IMG/VR virus record: IMGVR_UViG_3300037297_000066
Coordinates: 186,001 to 250,000 of that record
Reading direction: 5' to 3' (one strand)
Origin: a virus
DNA: 64,000 bases
How positions within the stretch are numbered: position 1 is the first letter of the stretch; each line of letters starts with the position of its first letter. The notes below the pieces were generated by a model. It searched no databases. It was not told the DNA's origin and saw only the letters and a list, made by a program, of their open reading frames with translations. This document shows, piece by piece, positions 8,515-14,690 of this stretch. Made by a program: the position numbers and the translations under genes.

Positions 8515-8829
8515 CGAGTTCAGAATCTCTGCCACAATGGCATCGGAGATCTCCTCCTGGTCGTAATACCGCCCCCAAACAAAGCGGAACTGAAGTTCAC
8601 CATCTAGCAATAGACTGGGAGCCTCTGCAACCGTGTCCAGATAGTCAACTAAACTCCACCCACCCGTAGCTGGAGTCACCAGGGGGAAGTCTTCCCCTTC
8701 CCCCTCAGATCCATAGAACTGACCAAGCTCTACCCCATTTTCCAAGGCTTGTTTCACCGAAGCCTGAAGATCCCCATCAAGAGTCGTGTCAATAGAGTCA
8801 TCAAACGGACCCTTAGGCAAAACCAGCAT
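8494..8829 (-). CDS. Array-family C-domain-only protein
   Basis: 111 residues. It begins around the GPF linker (LPKGPFDDS) and holds only the C-domain: GQFYGSEGEG, DGELQFRFVWGRYYDQEEISDAIVAEIL. The whole N-domain is missing. The ATG overlaps the stop of the 8829-9245 gene (ATGA). It is a solo domain or a truncated relative; the intact start and coupling favour a working gene. Confidence 0.8.
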   Translation of the reverse strand: MLVLPKGPFDDSIDTTLDGDLQASVKQALENGVELGQFYGSEGEGEDFPLVTPATGGWSLVDYLDTVAEAPSLLLDGELQFRFVWGRYYDQEEISDAIVAEILNSLASASS

Positions 8830-9245
8830 CAGTGGTCCGTAAGGGCCCGCTTGAGCCCCTGGTACAACGCCTCTACCCTCGGCCAGTTCAACCCCATCAA
8901 GGGAACCTTCAGTTGAGCAGTCCCCACCCGGACCTTCACACCCTCACTGTCGGCTATGACCAGTGAAAGATGCTTCGGGTCCCAGCACAACCATACGGGT
9001 CGCCCCAAACGCTCCAGAGCCCCCTCCACATCACAAAAGGGTAGCTTGTCGTCATCTACGACCGTCCCCCGATACTCGATGCCCAGTAGCTGAGCTAGTA
9101 CCTCCCCCAGCCCCGTAGAACGGCCCTTTCCCCATACCTCGTCCCGGTAGGTCTCGTAGACCACCCCGAAAGCTTCCGGGGGCTCAGCCCTCTTCCAACC
9201 CTCCTGGGTCGGTACGTAGACCTTTGTGTCGTCTCGGATGCCCAT
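8829..9245 (-). CDS. Hypothetical protein co-transcribed with the C-domain-only gene
   Basis: 138 residues from the ATG 6 nt after TACAGT. The sequence is not of the array family: YRDEVWGKGRSTGLGEVLAQLLG, then VWLCWDPKHLSLVIADSEG. One cysteine-rich spot (LPFCDVE, WLCW), no signal peptide. Not recognised. Its coupling to the C-domain-only gene suggests the two products act together. Confidence 0.75.
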   Translation of the reverse strand: MGIRDDTKVYVPTQEGWKRAEPPEAFGVVYETYRDEVWGKGRSTGLGEVLAQLLGIEYRGTVVDDDKLPFCDVEGALERLGRPVWLCWDPKHLSLVIADSEGVKVRVGTAQLKVPLMGLNWPRVEALYQGLKRALTDH

Positions 9246-9251
9246 GGCCTG

Positions 9252-9261
9252 ACTGTACACC
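9252..9261 (-). promoter_or_regulatory. L-box promoter of the 8829-9245 gene
   Basis: GGTGTACAGT, then CAGGCC, then ATG. Confidence 0.65.
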
Positions 9262-9293
9262 ACAAGAGAGCTCCCCCGAAAGGGCTCAGGCCC

Positions 9294-9337
9294 AAGGGAG
9301 AAGATTCCTTGCGGGATGAGAAGGTTCCTTCCCCCCT
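9294..9337 (-). terminator. Hairpin element, copy 2
   Basis: Shares CCTTGCGGGATGAGAAG with copy 1 at 8227-8266, with weaker pairing arms. It sits in the same place relative to neighbours: after the 9394-9651 gene and before the next L-box. Confidence 0.35.
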
Positions 9338-9393
9338 CACACCCCTCCCCCCATGGGGATGGCCCGGCGTAGCCCCGCCACCCCCCACAGAAC

Positions 9394-9651
9394 TTAGCTA
9401 GGTAAGGGCTGTGAGCGGCCCCCAAGGCCCGCTTCCTTCTTAGCTACCTCGATTACCTCAAGTACTAGCATTCGAAGGAGTACTTGAGACGTGGGAGGAA
9501 AATGGCCGATGAGCTCTTGGACACCCTCCAAACAAGCCCTCTGAAGCTCCCCCACTGATACTCCTTGGCGAAGCCCCACGCTGAGCTGTCGAGCTAGATC
9601 CATGAACATGGCTGTGTCTTTCTCTACCTGCTCTTCTTTCGAGATGGACAT
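9394..9651 (-). CDS. Small helical hypothetical protein
   Basis: 85 residues starting MSISKEEQ, chosen from the L-box just upstream (TACGGT then GAGGGT then ATG). It is largely helical, with LRQGVSVGELQRACLEGV and VLLRMLVLEVIEVAKKEAG. It is the last gene before the 9.7-10.4 kb noncoding block. Not recognised. Confidence 0.72.
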   Translation of the reverse strand: MSISKEEQVEKDTAMFMDLARQLSVGLRQGVSVGELQRACLEGVQELIGHFPPTSQVLLRMLVLEVIEVAKKEAGLGGRSQPLPS

Positions 9652-9657
9652 ACCCTC

Positions 9658-9667
9658 ACCGTACACC
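9658..9667 (-). promoter_or_regulatory. L-box promoter of the 9394-9651 gene
   Basis: GGTGTACGGT, then GAGGGT, then ATG. Confidence 0.6.
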
Positions 9668-10334
9668 AGCCTCCTGAGCCCCCTACTAGGTTTTCTTTGG
9701 GAGGCCCCTCCCCCAAAAGGTCCCCCAGGGAGGGGTTGGGGCCTATGTAGGCGTATTCTCTCAGGGTTTCGGGGAGGCGTAAAAATCCTGCGGACAAAAA
9801 GGCCGGACATTTCGTGATGAAGAATCTTAGGGAGGTTTTGTACGTAAAGCCGTCTTTTCCCGGGGTTTTTGGATATACCGGCTCATTGGCCGAATCCGGC
9901 CCATGGGCAAAGCAACGATCAGGCCAAGGCACAGCTTTGAGATTCTGTCAATATTATTCGACTCCGGCCCTACGAATCATTGGTCATACCGGCCCACGGG
10001 TCATTTTAGGGCCGGGGCCCGGGGCTTCGCCGGGGCCGACGGCTGGAGGTTGCCCTGTTGGGGGGAGGGCCGGGGAATGGCGGAATCGAAGCAAGGAATT
10101 GACAACTCCCTATTTGGAAGATCCGGAATTTGGAAATCCCTAAGTTGGGCATTGCCGAATTACAAAATGCACAATCCCACCGCCGGCCCCTGGTGGGGGG
10201 AACCGAGGTGGGATCAGGTAGACAAAAAGGTGAGCGGCCCGGCCCTGGGCGTGGGGGGGAAACGCCTCTGGGGCCAGACCGCTCTGGAGCCTCGACAGTA
10301 GATCGGGCAGGTCGCCTTGTCCAGACAAAACGAC
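9668..10334. other. Noncoding block, no gene recognised
   Basis: About 670 bp without a credible gene: open frames here lack promoters and have odd composition. It mixes AT-rich tracts (TCAATATTATTCG) with dense GC inverted repeats, including GGGGCTTCGCC and several CCGGCCCA/CGGCCCA units around 9890-10040. It could hold an origin, an RNA or regulatory sites; nothing visible decides. Confidence 0.35.
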
Positions 10335-10371
10335 TGACCCCCTCCAGACACAGCAGCCAATGAGGGGGTCA
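10335..10371 (-). terminator. Hairpin after the 10453-10686 gene
   Basis: Perfect 10-bp arms, TGACCCCCTC and GAGGGGGTCA, around a 17-nt loop. On the minus strand it is followed by GTCGTTTTG, compatible with an intrinsic terminator. Confidence 0.5.
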
Positions 10372-10452
10372 TAGTCGTACGCAGAGACTCGATTATAGTG
10401 CTACTCGATAGGGCCTCCGTTCCTTGATGGTTGTAGGGTTGTTGTTACGCTC

Positions 10453-10686
10453 TCAGGAGAAGAAGTTGGTCTCGGTCCGGTCGTCGTACTGGTCCACGGC
10501 CTGGGCCCGGTACTTGCCGTCCGCACACAGGAACACTCGGCAGTAGGTCCCGAAGAGGATTCGGAACCCCCGGTACTTCTCGGTTCCGTCCGTGGTGTAC
10601 TCGTCGTCCAACCAATCGGTCTGGGGGCCAGTTCTCCAGCGGTTTCCGGTGTTCAGCTTGAAGCAGTGTTCGGCGTGGTGAGTCAT
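10453..10686 (-). CDS. Small hypothetical protein
   Basis: 77 residues starting MTHHAEHCF, fixed by a T-box with TGTAAT 6 nt upstream. It is aromatic and charged (TDWLDDEYTTDGTEKYRGFRI) with three cysteines and ends in a polar tail. Not recognised. Confidence 0.72.
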   Translation of the reverse strand: MTHHAEHCFKLNTGNRWRTGPQTDWLDDEYTTDGTEKYRGFRILFGTYCRVFLCADGKYRAQAVDQYDDRTETNFFS

Positions 10687-10692
10687 GTCTCT

Positions 10693-10719
10693 ATTACACG
10701 TGAGAGGGTTGGATCTTAA
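10693..10719 (-). promoter_or_regulatory. T-box promoter of the 10453-10686 gene
   Basis: TTAAGATC-N13-TGTAAT, 6 nt before ATG. Confidence 0.65.
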
Positions 10720-10735
10720 CCCGGGCTCCTCGGAA

Positions 10736-11059
10736 TCAGTACGCCTCGGCCCAGCCGCCACACTTGGGGCACCGGATACGCTGACCGGGCCGGTAGCCGA
10801 AGGACAGGAGGTCCTCGCAGGCACCGCACTGGCACTCCCCGTTGCTGCTGCGTCGGGGCCGGGGGCTGCTGGTGCCCTTCGAGGATTCGGTCTGGACCAG
10901 GGTCACCTTGCCGTCGGTCCAGAGGACACGTTGCACTGTGGCTGTCCAGGTCTTGCCGGCCTTGGTGTTGATCTCGATGATGGCGCCTTGTTGAACTGAA
11001 CCCTGAACTCGGGCACCCCAGGAGCCGTCACGGAGCTTGGAGGGAGTTGCTTTCGTCAT
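10736..11059 (-). CDS. Zinc-ribbon hypothetical protein
   Basis: 107 residues from the ATG 6 nt after a T-box TGTAAT. The first 60 residues look like a beta-rich domain (GAIIEINTKAGKTWTATVQRV). The C-terminus has CQCGAC and CPKCGGW, a likely two-part zinc site. Binding partner unknown. Confidence 0.78.
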   Translation of the reverse strand: MTKATPSKLRDGSWGARVQGSVQQGAIIEINTKAGKTWTATVQRVLWTDGKVTLVQTESSKGTSSPRPRRSSNGECQCGACEDLLSFGYRPGQRIRCPKCGGWAEAY

Positions 11060-11065
11060 GCCCTT

Positions 11066-11092
11066 ATTACACGTGAGGGGCTCCGATCTTAA
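11066..11092 (-). promoter_or_regulatory. T-box promoter of the 10736-11059 gene
   Basis: TTAAGATC-N13-TGTAAT, 6 nt before ATG. It is divergent from the T-box at 11128-11154, about 36 bp away. Confidence 0.65.
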
Positions 11093-11127
11093 CCCGGGCC
11101 CCTTTCAAAAAATCAGAGACGGCTGGG

Positions 11128-11154
11128 TTAAGATCCAACCCTCTCAGGTGTAGT
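11128..11154 (+). promoter_or_regulatory. T-box promoter of the 11161-11361 gene
   Basis: TTAAGATC-N13-TGTAGT, then GAGATC, then ATG. The whole stretch recurs almost unchanged at 13854 and 14377. Confidence 0.68.
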
Positions 11155-11160
11155 GAGATC

Positions 11161-11361
11161 ATGGCATACCCGTACAACAACTGGGCCATCAAGCACGACG
11201 AACTAGGATTCTACGACGGCACCCTCCACGGGAAGCCCTGGTTTGGGGCGGACCAGTATGACGCCCACGGCTACCGGACCCGGAAGGATGCCCAGGCTGT
11301 GATAGACGGGGACCCCGAAGGGTTCAAGAACGCCCGGCCAGTGAACCTGAAGAAGTTGTAG
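11161..11361 (+). CDS. Small hypothetical protein
   Basis: 66 residues: MAYPYNNWAIKHDELGFYDG, then GADQYDAHGYRTRKDAQAVIDGDPEGF. It may be a compact alpha/beta fold. It has a T-box promoter and its 3' end overlaps the convergent 11324-11524 gene by 38 bp. Not recognised. Confidence 0.72.
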   Translation: MAYPYNNWAIKHDELGFYDGTLHGKPWFGADQYDAHGYRTRKDAQAVIDGDPEGFKNARPVNLKKL

Positions 11362-11524
11362 AGGGAAGCCCTGCTACGGCTCTGCCCAGAGCCTCCCCTA
11401 GGCTACCCTCAGGGAACAGGTCAGCAGCCCAGGCTCCTGCCTCTTGAATCTCAGCTCGAAGGCGACGCTTCCCAGCTGGGGTTCTGAGGTAGGCGGCCAG
11501 GGCCTGTTCTTCTTGTGGAGTCAT
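11324..11524 (-). CDS. Small helical hypothetical protein
   Basis: 66 residues, alanine and glutamate rich, fully helical in appearance (TPQEEQALAAYLRTPAGKRRLRAEI). TACTCT lies 8 nt before the ATG, a weak promoter candidate. Convergent overlap with the 11161-11361 gene. Not recognised. Confidence 0.55.
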   Translation of the reverse strand: MTPQEEQALAAYLRTPAGKRRLRAEIQEAGAWAADLFPEGSLGEALGRAVAGLPSTTSSGSLAGRS

Positions 11525-11539
11525 CTCGACCCAGAGTAG

Positions 11540-11573
11540 GCCCCCAGGGAGGGGCTGTCTACTCCCTGGGGGC
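11540..11573 (-). terminator. Strong hairpin between small genes
   Basis: Perfect 12-bp arms, GCCCCCAGGGAG and CTCCCTGGGGGC, with a 10-nt loop, just after the stop of the 11579-11806 gene. There is no U-tract, so it could terminate, attenuate or protect the RNA end. Confidence 0.45.
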
Positions 11574-11578
11574 TCTGG

Positions 11579-11806
11579 TCAGATGTTGCGAATCAGGGCG
11601 TCCCGGCCCTTTCCAGTGGCAGCGTAGTGCCCCCTGGGGCCCCGGTGCACCCAGAGCTTCTTAGCCATCCTCAGGAGGGTAAGGGAGGCCCAGGCTGAGG
11701 CTGTCTGGGGAGGCTTGCCCCCGACGTCGATGCCCACCCGGGTGGGGGAGACGTAGCCGCCTTCGGCCACGAGATAGCCCAGGATGGCTTCTTCTTTGGA
11801 GGTCAT
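11579..11806 (-). CDS. Winged-helix-like protein
   Basis: 75 residues starting MTSKEEAILGYL, in the ATGA overlap with the upstream gene. It is a paralogue of the 11803-12057 product: an N-terminal helix M-T-x3-E-x-I-L-x2-L, a middle helix pair and an RGPRGHYAATGKG wing. It may bind DNA as part of a small regulator pair. The target is unknown. Confidence 0.68.
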   Translation of the reverse strand: MTSKEEAILGYLVAEGGYVSPTRVGIDVGGKPPQTASAWASLTLLRMAKKLWVHRGPRGHYAATGKGRDALIRNI

Positions 11807-12057
11807 GCGGCCTTCTTCTGGGACCGTTCCCGGCATTTCTTGAGTTGAGAGAGGATTGACTTGCCCTCCTCGGAGACTTCGTAGCGACGGCCGTGTTGGT
11901 CCACCAACCCGTGCCGAACCAACTTCTGGAGGGGAGAGGCGGCCCAGAGGGGGGCGATGCTATGGTGATGGTTACCGACCAAAACCCCGATCTTCGTGAG
12001 GGAGGTGGGGCCCCTGCGGGCCAGGAAGGCTAGGATCGATTCCTGTCGGAGGGTCAT
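11803..12057 (-). CDS. Winged-helix-like protein, paralogue of the next gene
   Basis: 84 residues, MTLRQESILAFLARRGPTSL, then KLVRHGLVDQHGRRYEVSEEGK, the usual recognition-helix-plus-wing layout, and a basic tail (CRERSQKKAA). Its start overlaps the stop of the 12057-12263 gene (TGATG), so the three genes form one operon. Confidence 0.7.
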   Translation of the reverse strand: MTLRQESILAFLARRGPTSLTKIGVLVGNHHHSIAPLWAASPLQKLVRHGLVDQHGRRYEVSEEGKSILSQLKKCRERSQKKAA

Positions 12058-12263
12058 CAGATCCTCACAATGGAGTCAGGGGCCACTCCGAAGTGGTCCA
12101 AGAGCCACTCTTCGGCCGTGTTCCTTCGGAGCTCGAAGGACAGGACGACCTCTCTGTTGCCCCCCACGATGTTGCTGGGCATGTCTGTGTGCAGGTAGAC
12201 CCGATCGACGCCCATCTTGTCGTAGACGACGTTGACCCGGGTGACTTGGAAGTGAGGAGTCAT
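12057..12263 (-). CDS. Small hypothetical protein, first gene of a regulator operon
   Basis: 68 residues: MTPHFQVTRVNVVYDKMGVDRVYLHTDMP, then VVLSFELRRNTAEEWLLDHFG, a beta-beta-alpha pattern. Unlike most T-box genes it has a leader of about 30 nt with GAAAGGAA as SD before the ATG. Not recognised. Confidence 0.72.
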   Translation of the reverse strand: MTPHFQVTRVNVVYDKMGVDRVYLHTDMPSNIVGGNREVVLSFELRRNTAEEWLLDHFGVAPDSIVRI

Positions 12264-12294
12264 TGGGTTCCTTTCAGGTGTGGAGCCTACTTCT

Positions 12295-12321
12295 ACTACA
12301 CGTGAGGGGGCTGGATCTTAA
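12295..12321 (-). promoter_or_regulatory. T-box promoter with a leader
   Basis: TTAAGATC-N13-TGTAGT, with a 31-nt leader and SD before the ATG at 12263. This case supports the box being a promoter rather than a ribosome-binding element. Confidence 0.68.
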
Positions 12322-12324
12322 CCC

Positions 12325-12525
12325 TCACCGGAAGGTAACACTCCGACGCCTCTTGCACTCGACCAGAAGGCCCGCTGCCGACAGCTTCCGGAGGTAGCGG
12401 ATGGCCACCTCTCGGGAGGGGAGGCCCAAGGCTCTCCTGGCATCATGAGCCGTGAAGGGCCTGTCCGGGTAGACGCCTCGGAGGAAGTCAGCGTTCCGGG
12501 CGTCGTCCTGGGTTACCTTGGCCAT
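12325..12525 (-). CDS. Winged-helix DNA-binding protein
   Basis: 66 residues: FTAHDARRALGLPSREVAIRYLRKLSAAGLLVECKRRRSVTFR, a typical helix-turn-helix followed by a basic wing. ATG 6 nt after a T-box. Probably a small transcription regulator; target unknown. Confidence 0.75.
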   Translation of the reverse strand: MAKVTQDDARNADFLRGVYPDRPFTAHDARRALGLPSREVAIRYLRKLSAAGLLVECKRRRSVTFR

Positions 12526-12531
12526 GCCCTT

Positions 12532-12558
12532 ATTACACGTGAGGGGGTTGGATCTTAA
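12532..12558 (-). promoter_or_regulatory. T-box promoter of the 12325-12525 gene
   Basis: TTAAGATC-N13-TGTAAT, then AAGGGC, then ATG. Confidence 0.65.
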
Positions 12559-12577
12559 CCCTGATCGGAGAGAGGGG

Positions 12578-12769
12578 TCAGTCCTTCACGACCCGGGGCA
12601 TCATGCGAGCGGTAGCCCCGTACCTTCGGGCACGCTCGTTGGCCTGTTCTAGGGTGAGGCCCCGAGCTGAGATGTAGTGAGGCTCGCCCCCGATTCGGAC
12701 CTCCACGTGGTAGGTGGGCTCCTTGGGCTCCTCGGGGGAGATGTTCTTGGAAGTGTTGTCGGTTGCCAT
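12578..12769 (-). CDS. HVE/VVKD-module protein 1
   Basis: 63 residues from the T-box start (MATDNTSKN). It contains the module TYHVEVRIGGEPHYISARGLTL...A..YG...VVKD shared with the products at 12940-13263 and 13887-14156. It has no zinc ribbon, unlike those two. Role unknown. Confidence 0.75.
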   Translation of the reverse strand: MATDNTSKNISPEEPKEPTYHVEVRIGGEPHYISARGLTLEQANERARRYGATARMMPRVVKD

Positions 12770-12775
12770 GCCCCT

Positions 12776-12802
12776 ATTACACGTGAGGGGGTTGGATCTT
12801 AA
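12776..12802 (-). promoter_or_regulatory. T-box promoter of the 12578-12769 gene
   Basis: TTAAGATC-N13-TGTAAT, then 6 nt to ATG. Confidence 0.65.
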
Positions 12803-12815
12803 CCCTGAACGTAGT

Positions 12816-12877
12816 GACCCCCGGGAGTTTCTGAGGCTCCCGGGGGTCGGGGTTCGGAGTTCTAACAGATATACCCC
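12816..12877 (-). ncRNA. Candidate small RNA, L-box to hairpin
   Basis: An L-box at 12878-12887 has no start codon at the usual distance. About 30 nt further on lies a perfect 12-bp hairpin (GACCCCCGGGAG / CTCCCGGGGGTC, 12816-12848). A transcript of about 60 nt ending in the hairpin would fit; a short leader to the next gene is the alternative. Confidence 0.35.
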
Positions 12878-12887
12878 ACCATACACC
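12878..12887 (-). promoter_or_regulatory. L-box without an adjacent start codon
   Basis: GGTGTATGGT followed by GGGGTATATC; no ATG or GTG within the normal window. Confidence 0.5.
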
Positions 12888-12908
12888 GGAGCTCAGGGTT
12901 TGGAGCCA

Positions 12909-12942
12909 GGTTTTTTGAGGGGTCAGGTTTTTTGAGGGGTCA
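12909..12942. repeat. 17-bp tandem duplication at a stop codon
   Basis: GGTTTTTTGAGGGGTCA occurs twice in direct succession. On the minus strand each copy begins with TGA, so the duplication repeats the stop codon of the 12940-13263 gene. It looks like a slippage product. Confidence 0.7.
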
Positions 12943-13263
12943 GTCCTTCACGACCCAAGCTTTCATGGGATGGTACTTCTGAGCCCACCTCTGGGCCTCT
13001 TCGAGAGTACGCCCCCGAGGGGACACGACGACAGGGTAACTCCTCACATGGATCTCCACGTGAAAGGTGGGCTCTGGAGTGGGGTTCTTCTTGGCTTCCC
13101 ACCGGGCCAGGACGGCCTGGCACCGGGTGCAGTTGACGTGCTCCTTGGCGGACGTGGTGCTGTGAGCTCGTCGGTTCCCACACACGGGCCTTCCTCCCCC
13201 GGTTTGGGAGAAGTGCATCACGAGGCCCTTGCGGGTCTTTTTGCTGGGGGTGCCGGTTGCCAT
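12940..13263 (-). CDS. Zinc-ribbon plus HVE/VVKD-module protein 2
   Basis: 107 residues from the T-box start. A cysteine/histidine stretch (CGNRRAHSTTSAKEHVNCTRC) suggests a zinc knuckle. The C-terminus is the shared module FHVEIHVRS...RGRTLEEAQ..A.KY...WVVKD. The same module without zinc occurs at 12578-12769. Function unknown. Confidence 0.77.
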   Translation of the reverse strand: MATGTPSKKTRKGLVMHFSQTGGGRPVCGNRRAHSTTSAKEHVNCTRCQAVLARWEAKKNPTPEPTFHVEIHVRSYPVVVSPRGRTLEEAQRWAQKYHPMKAWVVKD

Positions 13264-13269
13264 GCCCCT

Positions 13270-13296
13270 ATTACACGTGAGGGGGGCCGATCTTAA
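13270..13296 (-). promoter_or_regulatory. T-box promoter of the 12940-13263 gene
   Basis: TTAAGATC-N13-TGTAAT, then AGGGGC, then ATG. Confidence 0.65.
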
Positions 13297-13434
13297 CCCG
13301 GCCCGTGGGTATAAAAACAGGCCCGACCCGAGACCCGAAGCACCCATAACTCCCCGTATGGGGGCCTCGGATCGGGGGAAAAACGGGGTGAATTTTCGAC
13401 CGGGGTTCGATATCAGAAATAGCCTGGCCCGGGG

Positions 13435-13461
13435 TTAAGATCCGAGGCTCCCAGGTGTATT
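13435..13461 (+). promoter_or_regulatory. T-box promoter of the small secreted peptide
   Basis: TTAAGATC-N13-TGTATT, then AGGGGC, then ATG. The 140 bp between this and the minus-strand T-box hold no gene. Confidence 0.65.
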
Positions 13462-13467
13462 AGGGGC

Positions 13468-13593
13468 ATGAGCAAGAAGACGATGGTCACCCTGGCTTGT
13501 TGGATGCTCGCCCTGGCAACCTCGTCTGCTCAGACACCCCCCAAGGCCCGGACAGTGGAGCTCGAAGCCACCCTGGTTCAGGCCACCCTGTGA
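13468..13593 (+). CDS. Tiny secreted or membrane peptide
   Basis: 41 residues: basic start MSKKT, hydrophobic core LACWMLALATSS, then SSA/QTPPK, a good signal-peptidase I site near residue 21. About 20 residues would be released. T-box promoter; the stop lies just before the SD of the next gene. Function unknown. Confidence 0.6.
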   Translation: MSKKTMVTLACWMLALATSSAQTPPKARTVELEATLVQATL

Positions 13594-13601
13594 GGACCCC
13601 C

Positions 13602-13835
13602 ATGAACGCCTACCTGATTCACAAGGACAAGATGGCCCGGATCGCCTTCCCCGATGACGCCCCTTCCGAGGTAGTGGACCGGATCAAGCGGGCCGTGGCC
13701 TCCCACATGACCCACCCCGATGGGATCCGACGCCCGGAGATGAGGGTGTGTGGGTGCCGGGTCTACTGGGCCTCCCCACTGTACTACTCGGACGTCCCCT
13801 CGGACCGCATCGAGTCGGCCTCGGACTACGTCTGA
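13602..13835 (+). CDS. Small hypothetical protein
   Basis: 77 residues starting MNAYLIHKDK, with GAGGA 5 nt before the ATG, second in an operon with the secreted peptide. It contains FPDDAPSEVVDRIKRAVASHM, then VCGCRVYWASPLYYSDVPSDRIES. Not recognised. Confidence 0.7.
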   Translation: MNAYLIHKDKMARIAFPDDAPSEVVDRIKRAVASHMTHPDGIRRPEMRVCGCRVYWASPLYYSDVPSDRIESASDYV

Positions 13836-13853
13836 GAATCGCTCCTCTCCGGG

Positions 13854-13880
13854 TTAAGATCCAACCCTCTCAGGTGTAGT
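13854..13880 (+). promoter_or_regulatory. T-box promoter of the 13887-14156 gene
   Basis: TTAAGATC-N13-TGTAGT, then GAGATC, then ATG. Confidence 0.68.
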
Positions 13881-13886
13881 GAGATC

Positions 13887-14156
13887 ATGGCAAGAAAACC
13901 TCGTCCTGACTGCCCCAACTGTGGGCATTCCCGGTGGACCTACAGGCTGTCCCAGCACTACTGGGCTTGTCAGAGGTGCCATGCCACCTGGGCGACGAAC
14001 GCCTACCAGAACAGGCCCCAAACCTACCACGTGGAGACCCGTCCACGTTACTCCGTCTCCAAGCGGGGGCTCACTCTCGTCGAGGCCCAACACAAGGCCC
14101 GAAAGTACAACTCCACCCATTTCCCCCAAGCCCACGTCGTGAAGGACGCATCATGA
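13887..14156 (+). CDS. Zinc-ribbon plus HVE/VVKD-module protein 3
   Basis: 89 residues. The N-terminus is a clear zinc ribbon, CPNCGHSRWTYR...WACQRCHATW. The C-terminus is the shared module TYHVETRPRYSVSKRGLTLVEAQHKARKY...HVVKD. Likely a nucleic-acid or protein-binding adaptor; the role is not known. Confidence 0.78.
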   Translation: MARKPRPDCPNCGHSRWTYRLSQHYWACQRCHATWATNAYQNRPQTYHVETRPRYSVSKRGLTLVEAQHKARKYNSTHFPQAHVVKDAS

Positions 14157-14362
14157 ACAAGAACGAAGTTTGGAAACGCTACCGTCGAGGCGACCACATC
14201 ACGGACCACGAGCTGGAAGTGCTCCTCAAAGACACGAAGCGGGCTCTGGACTCCCTGGTCTACCGGAACGACTACGGAGTCGTCACCCTGGCCCTGGCTG
14301 CGGATGTGGCCGCCCTGGAGGGGTACCAGCGTTCCCGGGAAATCCGGAAGCTCGAAGGCTGA
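14153..14362 (+). CDS. Small helical hypothetical protein
   Basis: 69 residues from the ATG in an ATGA overlap: MNKNEVWKRYRRGDHITDHELEVLL, then a long helix with LALAADVAALEGYQRSREIRK. The start HxITDxEL recalls small phage proteins, but no family is claimed. Coupled to the zinc-ribbon gene. Confidence 0.7.
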   Translation: MNKNEVWKRYRRGDHITDHELEVLLKDTKRALDSLVYRNDYGVVTLALAADVAALEGYQRSREIRKLEG

Positions 14363-14376
14363 GCCCCCTCTCCGGG

Positions 14377-14403
14377 TTAAGATCCAACCCTCTCAGGTGT
14401 AGT
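14377..14403 (+). promoter_or_regulatory. T-box promoter of the 14410-14637 gene
   Basis: TTAAGATC-N13-TGTAGT, then GAGATC, then ATG. Confidence 0.68.
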
Positions 14404-14409
14404 GAGATC

Positions 14410-14637
14410 ATGGCACAGAACAAGACCCCTGGTGGATTCAAGGTAACCCCCGCCCGTGCTGGGCAACCCCCGGTGGGTTCCAAGGTGGCCGTCAAGGCCC
14501 GAGTCAACCCCCTGGACTGGCCCTACAAGGACCGGGAGGGGACGGTCCTCGGCTACTCGGTCCCCCACGGGTTTGCCGTCCTCTCCTCCCATGGAGAGGA
14601 GCTCCTCATCCACCCCGAGAACCTGGACCTGGTCTGA
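14410..14637 (+). CDS. Small beta-rich hypothetical protein
   Basis: 75 residues. The pattern GSKVAVKARVNPLDWPYKDREGTVLGYSV followed by ELLIHPENLDLV resembles a KOW/SH3-like barrel, in which a basic loop often contacts RNA or protein. That fold is inference. T-box promoter. Confidence 0.7.
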   Translation: MAQNKTPGGFKVTPARAGQPPVGSKVAVKARVNPLDWPYKDREGTVLGYSVPHGFAVLSSHGEELLIHPENLDLV

Positions 14638-14657
14638 GCAGAAATCGTAGGCCCGGG

Positions 14658-14684
14658 TTAAGATCCAACCCTCTCAGGTGTAGT
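14658..14684 (+). promoter_or_regulatory. T-box promoter of the kinase operon
   Basis: TTAAGATC-N13-TGTAGT, then GTAGGT, then ATG at 14691. Confidence 0.68.
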
Positions 14685-14690
14685 GTAGGT

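Noticed and set aside
9814-10301. Plus-strand frames of 109 and 132 codons in the noncoding block
   Set aside because: No promoter box or SD, and glycine/arginine/proline-rich translation typical of noncoding GC-rich DNA.
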